A DNA stretch of 64,000 nt from Lewinellaceae bacterium (GCA_020636355.1 JACJYB010000015.1:1-64000), one strand, 5' to 3'. Shown: positions 8,486 through 17,503, counted from the stretch's first letter. Notes: a model not told the origin generated them from the letters alone. Made by a program: numbers and translations.

Positions 8486-10084
8486 TTAAGGCTGAATCAA
8501 TTTCAGCAATGCCTGGTCGTGATGATGGCGAATCGTACATTCGTTATCAAAAAACATCGTCGTGCCGTTTGCTTGAGTATACGATTCCCAACCGGGTAGT
8601 CCGGCATGATTGGGATTACCCGTTCGTGCAAATTGAATCCAGGCTTGACTTATCCGGTTTGCAAGTGTGTACGCCTCAGGCCTTCCACCAGTCATTTCCT
8701 CGCACCTCGCAATATTATTGAAAACAAAGGGTAATTCCATGCAATGCACCGCTTTATATTTTCCATCCATGACCGGAGACTGCCAGGCAAAGAGATACAT
8801 ATAAACCGGGGCTCCCCCCTTAATTGCTGATTTGGTGTCCGCTTGAAAAACAGCACCTGGCCGGAATAAGACGTCAACATCCATCAGATCGGAAGGCATG
8901 GAAGGGTTCGGAAATGCTTCCCTGACCGCAGCCAGGAAAGCTTCGGCTTTTTCACCCCTTTGTTGTTTGATCAATGCTTCTACCTCTGCTAGGGTAGCAT
9001 GCGTCATCCCGGAGCCCAGCGATGCCATAAATTCATTCTTCACGGTCCCGATGAGCAGCGGAATATCCCGGGACAAATCCATAGCCTGGTCGGAAAACAA
9101 CTGATAAGGCAATACTTCATCATCGACACTGGGGCCCCAGTTTAGCCCAAAAACCGAGATTGGCTTTCCTTCTGCTTTCAATTGGTTTTCAACCCTTTTT
9201 AAGGCTTTCTTCCCGGCAGCCGCCAAAAGATCAAAAGGAATCTCCTGGATTTTGGCGACCTCTCCCGGTGCTATGCCTAATTCTTCCAGCACTGCAGCAC
9301 CAATGGCCTGAGTTACGGGCTTCTCAAACATATCGGAACGAATAGCACCACTTTGGTTGATGGCCTTATGAAACAGGCCTTTGGCCATAGGCATCGCCAT
9401 CAGTGTATTCACCTTGGCACCACCGCCCGATTGACCGAAAATGGTCACATTTCCCGGGTCGCCGCCAAAGTTGGATATATTATCACGGACCCACTGTAAA
9501 GCCATCACCAGATCGAGCATGCTGTTATTGGCTGACGTTTTGAACGGGTCACCGTAGGCTGAGAGGTCCAGAAACCCCAAAATGTTCAGACGGTGATTAA
9601 TGGATACCACCACGACATCCCCGCTTTTGGCCAGGCTCTCACCATCGTAGGAAGGCAATTCCTGGGAAGAGCCGGCGGTAAATCCGCCCCCGTGCATCCA
9701 AAAAAGCACCGGTCTCTTCTTACCATCCAGTGCCGGAGTCCAGATATTCAAGCGCATGCAGTCTTCACTGGTATAACCCCAATCATGGTGAAATACAAAC
9801 TCGGATTCATCCATCACTGTAGTGGTTGGGTCCACCAGAGGAGCTACCGGGCCATACGTCATCGAGCTGCGAATTCCGGTCCAGGGCTGCGGTTTTCCCG
9901 GTGTTTCAAAACGTTTGGCTTCCGCATAGGGAATGCCTTTGTAAGTAAATATCGTGTTGTGAATGTAGCCTCTTACTTGCCCGTTTTCGGTATTGGCAAC
10001 CGCAATGTCATCACCGGTGACCAGCTGTGCCTGTAAAAAGGTAGTGACCATTAATGCTCCGAATAGTAATGGAAAACTTTTCAT
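8486..10084 (-). CDS. Secreted type B carboxylesterase (alpha/beta hydrolase)
   Basis: The 532-residue protein starts with a signal peptide (MKSFPLLFGALMVTTFLQAQ) and is a full-length carboxylesterase type B/para-nitrobenzyl-esterase family member. Motifs in order are GYIHNTIFTYKGIPYAEA, SEDCMRLNIWTP, the oxyanion-hole segment WMHGGGF, the nucleophile elbow IFGQSGGGAK with Ser near 219, and HCMELPFVFN near 448 holding the catalytic His. It should hydrolyse carboxylic esters in the periplasm or outside the cell; the natural substrate is unknown. It appears to be transcribed alone: an operator-like inverted repeat lies just upstream of its start and a strong hairpin terminator lies downstream. 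Confidence 0.93.
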   Translation of the reverse strand: MKSFPLLFGALMVTTFLQAQLVTGDDIAVANTENGQVRGYIHNTIFTYKGIPYAEAKRFETPGKPQPWTGIRSSMTYGPVAPLVDPTTTVMDESEFVFHHDWGYTSEDCMRLNIWTPALDGKKRPVLFWMHGGGFTAGSSQELPSYDGESLAKSGDVVVVSINHRLNILGFLDLSAYGDPFKTSANNSMLDLVMALQWVRDNISNFGGDPGNVTIFGQSGGGAKVNTLMAMPMAKGLFHKAINQSGAIRSDMFEKPVTQAIGAAVLEELGIAPGEVAKIQEIPFDLLAAAGKKALKRVENQLKAEGKPISVFGLNWGPSVDDEVLPYQLFSDQAMDLSRDIPLLIGTVKNEFMASLGSGMTHATLAEVEALIKQQRGEKAEAFLAAVREAFPNPSMPSDLMDVDVLFRPGAVFQADTKSAIKGGAPVYMYLFAWQSPVMDGKYKAVHCMELPFVFNNIARCEEMTGGRPEAYTLANRISQAWIQFARTGNPNHAGLPGWESYTQANGTTMFFDNECTIRHHHDQALLKLIQP

Positions 10085-10090
10085 AATTAT

Positions 10091-10115
10091 TTATTGTAAC
10101 ATTTTGTTACAATAA
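10091..10115 (-). promoter_or_regulatory. Perfect 10-base inverted repeat just upstream of the carboxylesterase gene
   Basis: TTATTGTAAC and GTTACAATAA are separated by five bases (ATTTT). The repeat ends 7 bases before the esterase start codon. On the minus strand it overlaps TATTATTG (10110-10117), a 7/8 match to the Bacteroidota -7 box TAnnTTTG, although no matching -33 box is seen. It may be an operator; a hairpin in the leader RNA is the other option. No cognate regulator lies next to it. Confidence 0.5.
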
Positions 10116-10172
10116 TACATTGTTTTTAGCTTTTTGCCACCATTAGAACGCTACTCATTTATAATGACCCCA

Positions 10173-11036
10173 TTAATCAAAGGGCAGGAGATCCGGTTCA
10201 ACGAAGGTAATCTGTGCCGCATCGGAGGCAAGCGTTTGAGCGAGGTAATGGGATTGTATCAGCGAGCGAAAGTCCGTGATCAGGACGGGTGCCGAGGCTA
10301 AAAACAGTTCAAATTGGTCGACCGGGTATTTTAACATGAAATGATATACGGTACGGACAGCTGCTACCGTCAATGTTTCATGGTATTTGTTTTCGGCATC
10401 CACCGCAGCAACAAATTGCTGGAGTTGACGGCATACGTTAATCACGGCCTGATCAATGCCGTAATTGCGGATGTGGATCCAGGCCAGACGCACATGTGCC
10501 TCGTGTGTGAACAGATCCGGATGCATCGTGCAGGTTTGTAATGCATGTTCAAAACGTGCATCCGCCATTTGCAAATGGTGAACGGGTCGGTCCGTCATCC
10601 AGGCCATGCGTTCCCATTCTGCATCCCACAGCCCGGCGCGGGGTTCTACCCAATATCTTCTGGCCACCCATGAAAACAACCGTTCACGACAATAGAACCG
10701 GAGTGGATATGTTTTGTCACCTTCCTCACCTGCAGACCATTTTTCTGCCACCATTTCCAGAGGGAGACCGGCATATTTGTAAAGCATTTGCCGGGCAATG
10801 ATCATCCAAAACCGGGTAAGGGTCTCGTGATAACCCGAAGCGTCGGTATTGGGCGTACCCACGCGGTCGTTGTAGGCGATGATCCGCTGTCTTACCAGAG
10901 CGCATGCCTCATCAAAGTCCAATTGATGGCTGTACCAGAGTGCAACCTGCAGGTGTGCCTGATGGGTCCAGGATGCTTTTGGCAAGGACCCGGATTCAAA
11001 TTGATGGATAAATTCCAAGTAGTGCTCCTGCTGCAT
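10173..11036 (-). CDS. Conserved hypothetical protein
   Basis: The 287-residue product looks soluble and cytoplasmic: no signal peptide or membrane helix, and many His, Trp, Gln and Ala residues in helical patterns. The opening FESGSLPKASWTHQAHLQVALWY and the stretch GTPNTDASGYHETLTRFW, echoed later by YHETLTVAAVRTVYHFM, look like conserved blocks. The spaced His and Asp residues could bind metal, but I cannot name a family, so no function is given. It lies between the esterase (88 bases away) and a DUF1801 gene, with no operon sign on either side. The ATG at 11036 is the natural start. Confidence 0.7.
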   Translation of the reverse strand: MQQEHYLEFIHQFESGSLPKASWTHQAHLQVALWYSHQLDFDEACALVRQRIIAYNDRVGTPNTDASGYHETLTRFWMIIARQMLYKYAGLPLEMVAEKWSAGEEGDKTYPLRFYCRERLFSWVARRYWVEPRAGLWDAEWERMAWMTDRPVHHLQMADARFEHALQTCTMHPDLFTHEAHVRLAWIHIRNYGIDQAVINVCRQLQQFVAAVDAENKYHETLTVAAVRTVYHFMLKYPVDQFELFLASAPVLITDFRSLIQSHYLAQTLASDAAQITFVEPDLLPFD

Positions 11037-11203
11037 ATCCGCTGATTACAGTCCCCTCAATCCGAATGATATCACTTCGATTCAACCAATAATCCAGAAA
11101 ATTACAACAAAAAATACGAGGAAATGCGTACCAGGGCACTTTGATCTGGGTCTAAAATAAATCCTTCCCGGTCGGAGGAGCGATGCAAAACGGACCCGAC
11201 TGG

Positions 11204-11578
11204 TCAAGAGTTGCTTTTCGATTGGATCAGATCCATGCGATATCTGATGATCTCACGCAATAGTTCTACCGGTAGATTTTCAGCAAGCGGAAATTGAATC
11301 GTACCCTTTCCGGAGGTCTTATATCCCTTGAATAAATCCACCAAATCCGTACCGGAAGTGGGAACCGGATAAATACCCAAATGCTTTTTGTAAGCCGCAT
11401 AATGGATCAAAACCTTCCCCTTCCAAATAAAAGTCGGCATTCCGTATTGAATGGTTGGCTGAGCTTCAGGACAAACTTCCAGGATGGTATGGGCAACCTG
11501 CTGCATTCGCATTCTGACCAAATCCGGCAACGGGTTCAAATAATCCTCTATAGTAGCCGGAACAGATTTCATTGCCAT
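11204..11578 (-). CDS. DUF1801 (YdhG/iron-chaperone-like fold) protein
   Basis: The 124-residue protein has the DUF1801 pattern: ATIEDYLNPLPDLVRMRMQQV at the start, AQPTIQYGMPTFIWKGKVLIHYAAYKKHLGIYP in the centre, and GTIQFPLAENLPVELLREIIRYR at the end. Members are small cytosolic proteins with a frataxin-like fold; the biochemical role is not firmly known. The start codon at 11578 lies 16 bases after the stop of the pentapeptide-repeat gene, so these two are probably co-transcribed. A second, more distant DUF1801 gene lies at 31030-31425. Confidence 0.85.
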   Translation of the reverse strand: MAMKSVPATIEDYLNPLPDLVRMRMQQVAHTILEVCPEAQPTIQYGMPTFIWKGKVLIHYAAYKKHLGIYPVPTSGTDLVDLFKGYKTSGKGTIQFPLAENLPVELLREIIRYRMDLIQSKSNS

Positions 11579-11594
11579 GGATCCATTGGTTCTT

Positions 11595-12167
11595 TTATTC
11601 TATTTCCACATCGTATCCCTGTAACAGGCCAGGCAAACCGAGCAAAGCAAACTTGGTTTTTTTTACCTTATTCTTACTCAGATCAAATGTATAATTCTGT
11701 GCGGTACGGAAATCCGTCTCAACCAACGTCGCTCCTTCTATCTGGGCCCCGGAAAGATCACAGTTTTGAAAATTTACGCCGGACAGATCGCATTCGCTGA
11801 AGTCAACTTCCCGCAATGAGCATTCTACAAAAGGAATACGTTTCAAGTTCAACCGGAAAAAGGATGAATGATCCAGGATGCAGCGTAGAAACTGGAAAGT
11901 CACTCCGTATGGATTGCATTGTTCAAACAGCATGCCCATCATTTTGCAGTCGCGGAAATGCGTGTCCCGGAAGGTCACTCCCTGCAATCCGGTCATACTT
12001 AGATTGGAAGCAATAAATTCACAATCAATGAACTTGAACCCCGAAAGATCGGCCTGAGAAAAATCACATTCGTTGAAAACGCAATTTTGATACTCGGCCT
12101 GGGGCATCGATCTTTCTGCAAATCGAACGGCCAAAAATTCTCGGTCTTCAATGGTACTGCGTTCCAT
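11595..12167 (-). CDS. Pentapeptide-repeat protein
   Basis: Most of the 190 residues fit five-residue repeats A(D/N)LXX with a Phe or Leu every fifth position, for example FNECDFSQADLSGFKFIDCEF and later DFSECDLSGVNFQNCDLSGAQIEGATL. This gives a right-handed quadrilateral beta helix. The length and the tail YTFDLSKNKVKKTKFALLGLPGLL resemble the chromosomal Qnr/McbG-like group, whose members can mimic DNA and protect gyrase. Resistance function cannot be inferred from sequence alone. The centre 'HSSFFRLNLKRIPFVEC' breaks the repeat, as such proteins do at loops. It is upstream of, and probably in one operon with, the DUF1801 gene. Confidence 0.88.
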   Translation of the reverse strand: MERSTIEDREFLAVRFAERSMPQAEYQNCVFNECDFSQADLSGFKFIDCEFIASNLSMTGLQGVTFRDTHFRDCKMMGMLFEQCNPYGVTFQFLRCILDHSSFFRLNLKRIPFVECSLREVDFSECDLSGVNFQNCDLSGAQIEGATLVETDFRTAQNYTFDLSKNKVKKTKFALLGLPGLLQGYDVEIE

Positions 12168-12402
12168 TAGATTTATATTGGAGAAATTCCTTATCAGCTA
12201 TAGCTTTAGGATGTGCTTAAAGGGTGATTCCATAACAAATCATCCATAAGCCAAAGTTATTGTTTGTCATTTCCATAAAACGCTAACCATTCATAAAAAA
12301 TACAACCATTCAGGAGATCGATTAGCCCCTACCAGCCGTCCTCCTTGTAAGCTGATAAAAATTAAAATTAGTACCAAAAAAATGATCATCCAAACCGGAT
12401 TC

Positions 12403-13440
12403 CTATTTTGGTGATCGGTTTTCTTTCAACCGGTATTCCTGAACCCCATGAACGGTCAAACGATAGCCAACTCCGAGCTCCATCATGATGCCCGATGCCT
12501 CCTGCAAGGATAAATGAAAATACCTAAATCCTACATGAAGGTTCAGTTGGTTAGCGAAGAGTGTAGGTGCGCCATAATAATACATTGGCTTATCCTGGCC
12601 TAATTGAATCGGGAAATTAAAAAGCAAACCTGGACTCCATCCTTCCAGCTGCACCCAATCAGGGTCAGGATCTCCAATTTTATCCGTGACATTCTGGGCT
12701 GCATAATTAAACTCGAGCTGGACATTATTTTTCCCGAACCAACGTCCTATGGTACCTCCAATTAGTATCGTAGGTGGTGCTTTTAGGAAAGTCCGCGGCG
12801 TTTGAATCGAATACGGTAACTTCATTTTATTGCTATAGAAGCTCATATTCAATCCATACAAGAAGTGCTTGGCTCCTGTGATTGAAAGGTCGATTTTCAT
12901 CCCACCACCTAAGTGAAGATGCGATGCCGGTGGTCCTAGCCACTGGTTTGCCACCATGCTACCGGTCATATCAAACCGGTGGCTGGACTTTTCAATGGAC
13001 TCAAAGTCTTCTAACCTGGTCGAAAAATACCTGGTTCCTATATCCTGGTATTCCAGCATTCGGTACCTGGGATAAACTATTTTCATAAAAAAAATGGATG
13101 GCACGGCTACCCCCTGTTCAATTCGGGGACTGAACAATCCGACCTTTAGAGTTTTTTGCTTTAAACTGTCGATCAGATCCGCATCCGTTATTCCATTAAT
13201 CTCAGACAATTCCGGTTGTCCCTGCGCATCGATGAAAAAGATCAGTTCTAACTCTTTATTTTCCAGACGAGAGCGCTGTTCCTTACTAAACTCAATTCCG
13301 AAATAATGAATTGCCAAATGTTCCACACCTTTTGGTGGTTGCGCTTCCTGGTTGATCGTATCCTGTGTTTGCGCGGTTAACTGTCCGGAAAAAATAATCA
13401 GTAGTACCAAAGAAGTTAATAAATCAAGGCGTCTTAACAT
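12403..13440 (-). CDS. Secreted envelope protein, probable outer-membrane beta-barrel with TonB-like N-terminal part
   Basis: The 345-residue product has an N-terminal signal peptide (MLRRLDLLTSLVLLIIFSGQLTAQ). Residues about 60-130 (ELIFFIDAQGQPELSEI, then DSLKQKTLKVGLFSPRIEQGVAVPSIFFMKIVYP) resemble the TonB C-terminal domain found fused to many Bacteroidota envelope proteins. The rest alternates polar and aromatic residues in strand-like stretches (KIDLSITGAKHFLYGLNMSFYS, VQLEFNYAAQNV, LNLHVGFRYFHLSL, ELGVGYRLTVHG), as in outer-membrane barrels. No exact family is recognised. It stands alone between gaps of about 170 and 235 bases. Confidence 0.65.
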   Translation of the reverse strand: MLRRLDLLTSLVLLIIFSGQLTAQTQDTINQEAQPPKGVEHLAIHYFGIEFSKEQRSRLENKELELIFFIDAQGQPELSEINGITDADLIDSLKQKTLKVGLFSPRIEQGVAVPSIFFMKIVYPRYRMLEYQDIGTRYFSTRLEDFESIEKSSHRFDMTGSMVANQWLGPPASHLHLGGGMKIDLSITGAKHFLYGLNMSFYSNKMKLPYSIQTPRTFLKAPPTILIGGTIGRWFGKNNVQLEFNYAAQNVTDKIGDPDPDWVQLEGWSPGLLFNFPIQLGQDKPMYYYGAPTLFANQLNLHVGFRYFHLSLQEASGIMMELGVGYRLTVHGVQEYRLKENRSPK

Positions 13441-13612
13441 AGATTAACATTTCCCATCCGAATTTAATCACAATCTAAATAACTATGATCCGCAACATTT
13501 AGAATCAAATAGGTTCAGGACTGCGGAAGCAAATTCGGTTACCCAGAGCTACTAAAGACTTCCAGTGATCAAGAAACTAGCGATCCAGGGCCTTATCGAT
13601 TGTCGGGCAGTC

Positions 13613-14899
13613 TTATTTCAGATGATGATTGGCAAAATTGATAAACTGCTCCCAGTCGTAATCTTTCACATCGTGCCCTCCGGTGCGCATGTGGTATCCG
13701 ATGTCATGCATCACCGGATCATTTACCGCAGGTGGAGTTGCCGATTCGAGTCCCTGTAATCCAAACAAGGCATAAACCGGCGATGCATACCAACCAGAGA
13801 GGTATTCGCCCTTAGGGTCCGCCCATTGATCTTCCTGCGCACTGGTAATGTAAACCGGCCGGGGAGCCACTAAGGCAATCAATTCATGCTGATCGACCGG
13901 CAGATCGTTTTCGCGATCATTGTAGTCTTTAAAATGGGAACAAAACCAGTGGGGAAAGGCAGTATTGATGATTTGGACTGTCTCACCAAATTTGCGTCTA
14001 GACAGAGCTGCTCCGCCACATCCCGAATCATTTGAAATGACGATAGCATACCGCCGATCCTGTGCTCCTGCCCAAAGGGCAGCCTTGCCCAGCCTCGAAT
14101 GTCCCATCAAGACAATACGATCGGCATCAATGGCAGAATCCTGCTGCAGATAGTCCATGATGCGCATGAGTCCCCAGGCCCAGGCACCTATGGCACCCCA
14201 CTCGTCCGCATCCGGCCTGGTTTGTCCATCCCGGTAGAATAACGGATGTACCCCATCTGTAAAATCGTCCCGGTCCGGGTCGATATCCCCGTAATACATG
14301 GTAGCCAAACCATACCCGGCATCGATGATTTTTTCTAGCGGCCAGCGGGAAATCCGTACGCCTCGGGACGTCTCGGTAGCCTGATTTGCTTCAATACCAA
14401 ACGTTTTGTTATTGGGAACCCAGGAAGTGGTGAGTAATACGGCGGGGTCAGCGGTTATGGTTTGATTTCCGTAAAAATTCAAGCCCACAAATACCGGAGC
14501 TTTATCCATACCGGCTGGAAGATAGACCAGCAAAAGCAGGTCCAGGCGGCGTCCATTGTTTTCAAAAGTCAACCTGATTTGCTTGCGTACAGCCTTACCA
14601 CCCAGAGCAATACCATTTTCCAATAAGGTATAATCCGGCGTCAGGGTTTCATCCGGCAATTTGCCATATACCTCCCGTTCAAATAGCTGCAATAATTCCG
14701 GCCTTCGTGAATGCACCCATTCGTTGGAATCATTAATCATCAGCCCATCTCCATTCCGTAACGGGTCCGGCAATGCAAACGCCGGCACTTTTTCTTCCTC
14801 GTAATTGGCCTGGACCTGAGCAGGCAAGCAAGTAGTTCCTGTCATTAGCCCGGCAACCAACCAAAACAACAGTCTGAGGATCCTTTTGACCGGCATCAT
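13613..14899 (-). CDS. Secreted CE15-like glucuronoyl esterase / acetylxylan-esterase-type hydrolase
   Basis: The 428-residue protein has a signal peptide (ending near TCLPAQ) and an alpha/beta-hydrolase core. The nucleophile motif is VLMGHSRLGKAALWAGA (Ser near 266), where CE15 enzymes have GxSRxGK. The block NDSGCGGAALSRRKFGE and the His motif DQHELIALVAPRPVYI also match bacterial CE15 proteins, which cleave ester links between glucuronoxylan and lignin. Database annotation for this family is often acetylxylan esterase. The start at 14899 overlaps the stop of the upstream epimerase by four bases (ATGA), so the two are translationally coupled; a second ATG at 14896 is equally possible. The true substrate needs assay. 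Confidence 0.85.
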   Translation of the reverse strand: MMPVKRILRLLFWLVAGLMTGTTCLPAQVQANYEEEKVPAFALPDPLRNGDGLMINDSNEWVHSRRPELLQLFEREVYGKLPDETLTPDYTLLENGIALGGKAVRKQIRLTFENNGRRLDLLLLVYLPAGMDKAPVFVGLNFYGNQTITADPAVLLTTSWVPNNKTFGIEANQATETSRGVRISRWPLEKIIDAGYGLATMYYGDIDPDRDDFTDGVHPLFYRDGQTRPDADEWGAIGAWAWGLMRIMDYLQQDSAIDADRIVLMGHSRLGKAALWAGAQDRRYAIVISNDSGCGGAALSRRKFGETVQIINTAFPHWFCSHFKDYNDRENDLPVDQHELIALVAPRPVYITSAQEDQWADPKGEYLSGWYASPVYALFGLQGLESATPPAVNDPVMHDIGYHMRTGGHDVKDYDWEQFINFANHHLK

Positions 14900-15831
14900 T
14901 TGTGTTGCTTTACGTGCTCAATCAATTCTTTGATCCCTTCGGCAGGTGGTGTGGCCACAACGCCAAACCGATCGGTGAATTTACTGCTGTCAAAGACATA
15001 ATCCTGTTCGTATTGGTACAGCATTTCAGGAAATTCACGCATGATGGGGACAAATACGCCTATCACATGCATCATCCAGCGCGGGACGTTTTGCACTTTG
15101 GCGGAAGCGTTCAGCTCCCCTGCGATCATTTCAATCCATTGCCGGTTGGTTAATTGTTGATTCGTGGTCGGAACATGCCAGACCTGATTGAATGCATCCG
15201 GGGTGTTCCCTAACAGTGCAGTAGCCTGAGCCGCATCTTTCGTGTAGGTATATGTATGAATCTTGTCAATATCTCCAAAGGCCTGTGCTTTTTTACCTTT
15301 CAGTAAGTTATCCACCACCATGATGGACAGGGCGCTGTTTTTACATCCGGGTCCGTAAAAATCTGCCGAACGGGCTATGAGCGCCTCCAGCTTACCCGAT
15401 TCGACCGCTGCAAAGATCTTGTGATGAATCAGCTCGCGAACCATACCTTTTTTACTGACTGGTCCCAATGGGGAATGCTCCGTCATATGCGGTATTGCTT
15501 CCGGCGCGTACATGTAAACATTATCAAAAAACACCAGCTTGGCCTGATGCCTGATACACGATTGGATGACGGCATCCATAAAAGGAGGCCATGTCTGCTG
15601 CCAAACGCTCAGTTTATATTCAAAGCCCACAACGACATAGACTATCTGGCTTCCTGCAATTGCCCGGTCTACCTGACCTGGGTCGGTAAGATCAGCCGGA
15701 AACAGTTCATCATCGGCATTAACGCGCTTGGGATGACGGCTTACCAGCCGGATGGGGTGCTGGTATCTTAGCAACGCTTCGGCCAGGGGAGTGCCTATAT
15801 CACCTCCAGAGCCGAGGATGGTATGCATCAT
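14896..15831 (-). CDS. NAD(P)-dependent epimerase/reductase (atypical SDR)
   Basis: The protein (about 311 residues) has a Rossmann start HTILGSGGDIGTPLAEALL followed by RLVSRHPKRV, the usual NADP-binding Arg region, then PADLTDPGQVDRAIAGSQIVYVVVGFEY. It resembles atypical or NmrA-like SDR proteins; the centre has FFDNVYMYAPEAIP, but no clear YxxxK pair is seen at the expected spot, so catalysis is uncertain. A longer frame starts at ATG 15858, but the glycine motif would then sit unusually far in; the ATGs at 15831 or 15828 are preferred. The gene ends inside the start of the CE15-like esterase (ATGA overlap), so the pair is one operon. Confidence 0.82.
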   Translation of the reverse strand: MMHTILGSGGDIGTPLAEALLRYQHPIRLVSRHPKRVNADDELFPADLTDPGQVDRAIAGSQIVYVVVGFEYKLSVWQQTWPPFMDAVIQSCIRHQAKLVFFDNVYMYAPEAIPHMTEHSPLGPVSKKGMVRELIHHKIFAAVESGKLEALIARSADFYGPGCKNSALSIMVVDNLLKGKKAQAFGDIDKIHTYTYTKDAAQATALLGNTPDAFNQVWHVPTTNQQLTNRQWIEMIAGELNASAKVQNVPRWMMHVIGVFVPIMREFPEMLYQYEQDYVFDSSKFTDRFGVVATPPAEGIKELIEHVKQHK

Positions 15832-16039
15832 GTGATGGTTTTTCTTGTTGGTGAGCATCTAAAATAATGGAATTTTATCCAAAGTCCCTGTTAAGAAATC
15901 CAGACAGCAGCCGGTCGATTGGGAAAATTTAATGATACAAACCGAACGGACAGATAGCTGTGCCACGTTGTTTTCATTTTGTAAATTCCATGCGAAACCC
16001 TTATTCCAGGAAGTCTTTCCCTATCATTAAATCTTTGTC

Positions 16040-16653
16040 ATGAGAATTGCGATCATCGGTACTGGAAATGTGGGCGGCGCCCTCGCCACCAAGTGGTCAA
16101 ATGCCGGACACACCATCCTTCTGGAGTCAAAGACCAACAAAACTTTAAAGGCAAAAACCTTCTAAATAACCCTTCTACATCCGTTCATCAGGTTGCAGAT
16201 GCCGTTTCCAAGGCTGAGGTGATCCTCCTGGCGACTCCTGCGATGGCTGCCATCGAGGTCGCTCATAGTCTGGGCGATACAACCGGTAAAGTGCTTATTG
16301 ACAGCATGAACATCGTTATGGGCCGAGGACCCGCGGGATATACGAATACATCCGATGCGCTACTGGATCATACCAATAGCCGGGACCTGGTCAAATGTTT
16401 CAATACAACCGGTTTTAACAACATGGCGGACACCACCTACGCGGATCAAAAATTGATGCATTTATGTGCGGTGACAGCAGTAAGGCAAAGGCGGTCGCCC
16501 GTCAACTTGCACTGGATGCCGGATTTGCTTCGTGTTATGATACCGGAGGAAATGACCGGTTTGCTCTTCTGGAGCAATTTGCTTTTTCTGGATCAACCTG
16601 GCAATGTTCCAGGGCCAGGGGCGGAAATAGCCTTTAAATTGCTTAAAAGATAG
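16040..16653 (+). pseudogene. NADP-dependent/F420-type oxidoreductase, interrupted by four single-base losses
   Basis: Read through its frameshifts this is a complete ~200-residue NADP_oxido_F420-family protein. It starts at ATG 16040 with MRIAIIGTGNVGGALATKW (dinucleotide-binding motif). It continues in a second frame as NFKGKNLLNNPSTSVHQVADAVSKAEVILLATP and KVLIDSMNIVMGRGPAGY to VKCFNTTGFNNMAD, in a third as GDSSKAKAVARQLALDAGFASCYDTGGN, in a fourth as FWINLAMFQGQG, and ends in the second again as IAFKLLKR. Each break is mended by one extra base: a G at 16123-16124, a G at 16470-16471, a T in the run 16583-16587 and an A at 16625-16627. All other codons look well kept. Either the gene died very recently or the bases were lost in sequencing. 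Confidence 0.85.
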
Positions 16654-16655
16654 GG

Positions 16656-17183
16656 TCAATGCTTATTACTGGCCATCGGTTGATTTGGCAATCGAACTGG
16701 CGTGATCTTTACGATATACCATTTTCCGCTGATGTTCTGCAGATCATAGCTAACGATCATCCGGTTCCAATAGGGCTGACCATCGCGATCTGGCTCCCGG
16801 TAAATAATCTCGGTGATCGCCATACCCATATCACGTCCAACGCGGGTATTGAGAATCTTCGTTTCAAACGTCCACGTACTGTCGCTAAACCATACTTTAT
16901 GGTAATCCATGAATCCATCGACGGTATTGATGATTTCCGTGCCCGGGAGTATCAATTGCATTTCTCCGGTCGGGGCCATGGTACTTTTCAAAGCAACCAG
17001 ATCGCGATTGGTCACAGCATCCAGGTGCTTTTGCATGGTTTGTACAAAATCCCCGGTGGGCGGATGCCGGTCAGATGATTCCTCTGCCAGCGTATCCTCA
17101 GCGTTGCCGGCACCATGGCAGGAAAGCATCAACAGAGAAAAAAGGCAAAATACAGGCAGCATTAAATACGTCGCTCGAAACAT
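16656..17183 (-). CDS. Small lipoprotein with NTF2/SnoaL-like domain
   Basis: The 175-residue protein begins at ATG 17183 with a lipoprotein signal (MFRATYLMLPVFCLFSLLMLSC, lipobox LMLSC). The mature part fits an NTF2-like fold: a helix FVQTMQKHLDAVTNRDLVALKSTMAPTGEM, then DGFMDYHKVWFSDSTWTFETKILNTRVGRDMGMAITEIIYREPDRDG, then WNRMIVSYDLQNISGKWYIVKITP. This fold serves as a small-molecule-binding or enzymatic pocket; no specific function can be given. It is convergent with the broken oxidoreductase gene, with only 2 bases between the two stops. It is intact even though both neighbours are broken. Confidence 0.8.
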   Translation of the reverse strand: MFRATYLMLPVFCLFSLLMLSCHGAGNAEDTLAEESSDRHPPTGDFVQTMQKHLDAVTNRDLVALKSTMAPTGEMQLILPGTEIINTVDGFMDYHKVWFSDSTWTFETKILNTRVGRDMGMAITEIIYREPDRDGQPYWNRMIVSYDLQNISGKWYIVKITPVRLPNQPMASNKH

Positions 17184-17282
17184 AAGTGGAATTTCCAATT
17201 CACCAAAATAGCATAATTATTTTAATCGCAGAAGGGGACGGACTCTGAAGCTTCCCGGGCCGGATTTATGACACTTTGTACA

Positions 17283-17414
17283 TTACTTTCTAAAAGTAAA
17301 GCCCGCACCAAGCGTGAATCCGTATTTCCGGTTCCATAAAGTATCCTGGCCAGAAATGTGGTCTGCCGACCAACAAAATAGAATGGCGAAGCAAAAAGCC
17401 TTATTCGTTTTCAT
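17283..17414 (-). CDS. 43-residue secreted peptide, possible start fragment of an outer-membrane protein
   Basis: A short frame opens at ATG 17414 with a signal-like start (MKTNKAFCFAILFCW, then SADHISGQD) and continues into LWNRKYGFTLGAGFTFRK before a stop. YGFTLGAGFTF is what the first strand of an outer-membrane barrel looks like, so this may be the remnant or frameshifted start of a larger barrel gene. In the next frame LLESNVQSVINPAREASESV stays open briefly and then stops. Its position between two broken genes fits a damaged or poorly read stretch. It could equally be a chance frame. Confidence 0.35.
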   Translation of the reverse strand: MKTNKAFCFAILFCWSADHISGQDTLWNRKYGFTLGAGFTFRK

Positions 17415-17503
17415 GTCACTTGTACTATTTTCATTTTCCCCACAGGGCCCGGCAAGGCGGGCTGGTTTGGATCGGATTGCCTGTTACCAGGTCGAACGGA
17501 TGG

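Noticed and set aside
11595..12167. Fluoroquinolone resistance gene of the qnr type
   Set aside because: Only the general pentapeptide-repeat pattern and the length agree; no evidence of a resistance role.
16093..16653. Oxidoreductase as a complete gene from 16093
   Set aside because: That frame lacks the first glycine motif, which lies in another frame from 16040, and its last third is out of frame with the family.
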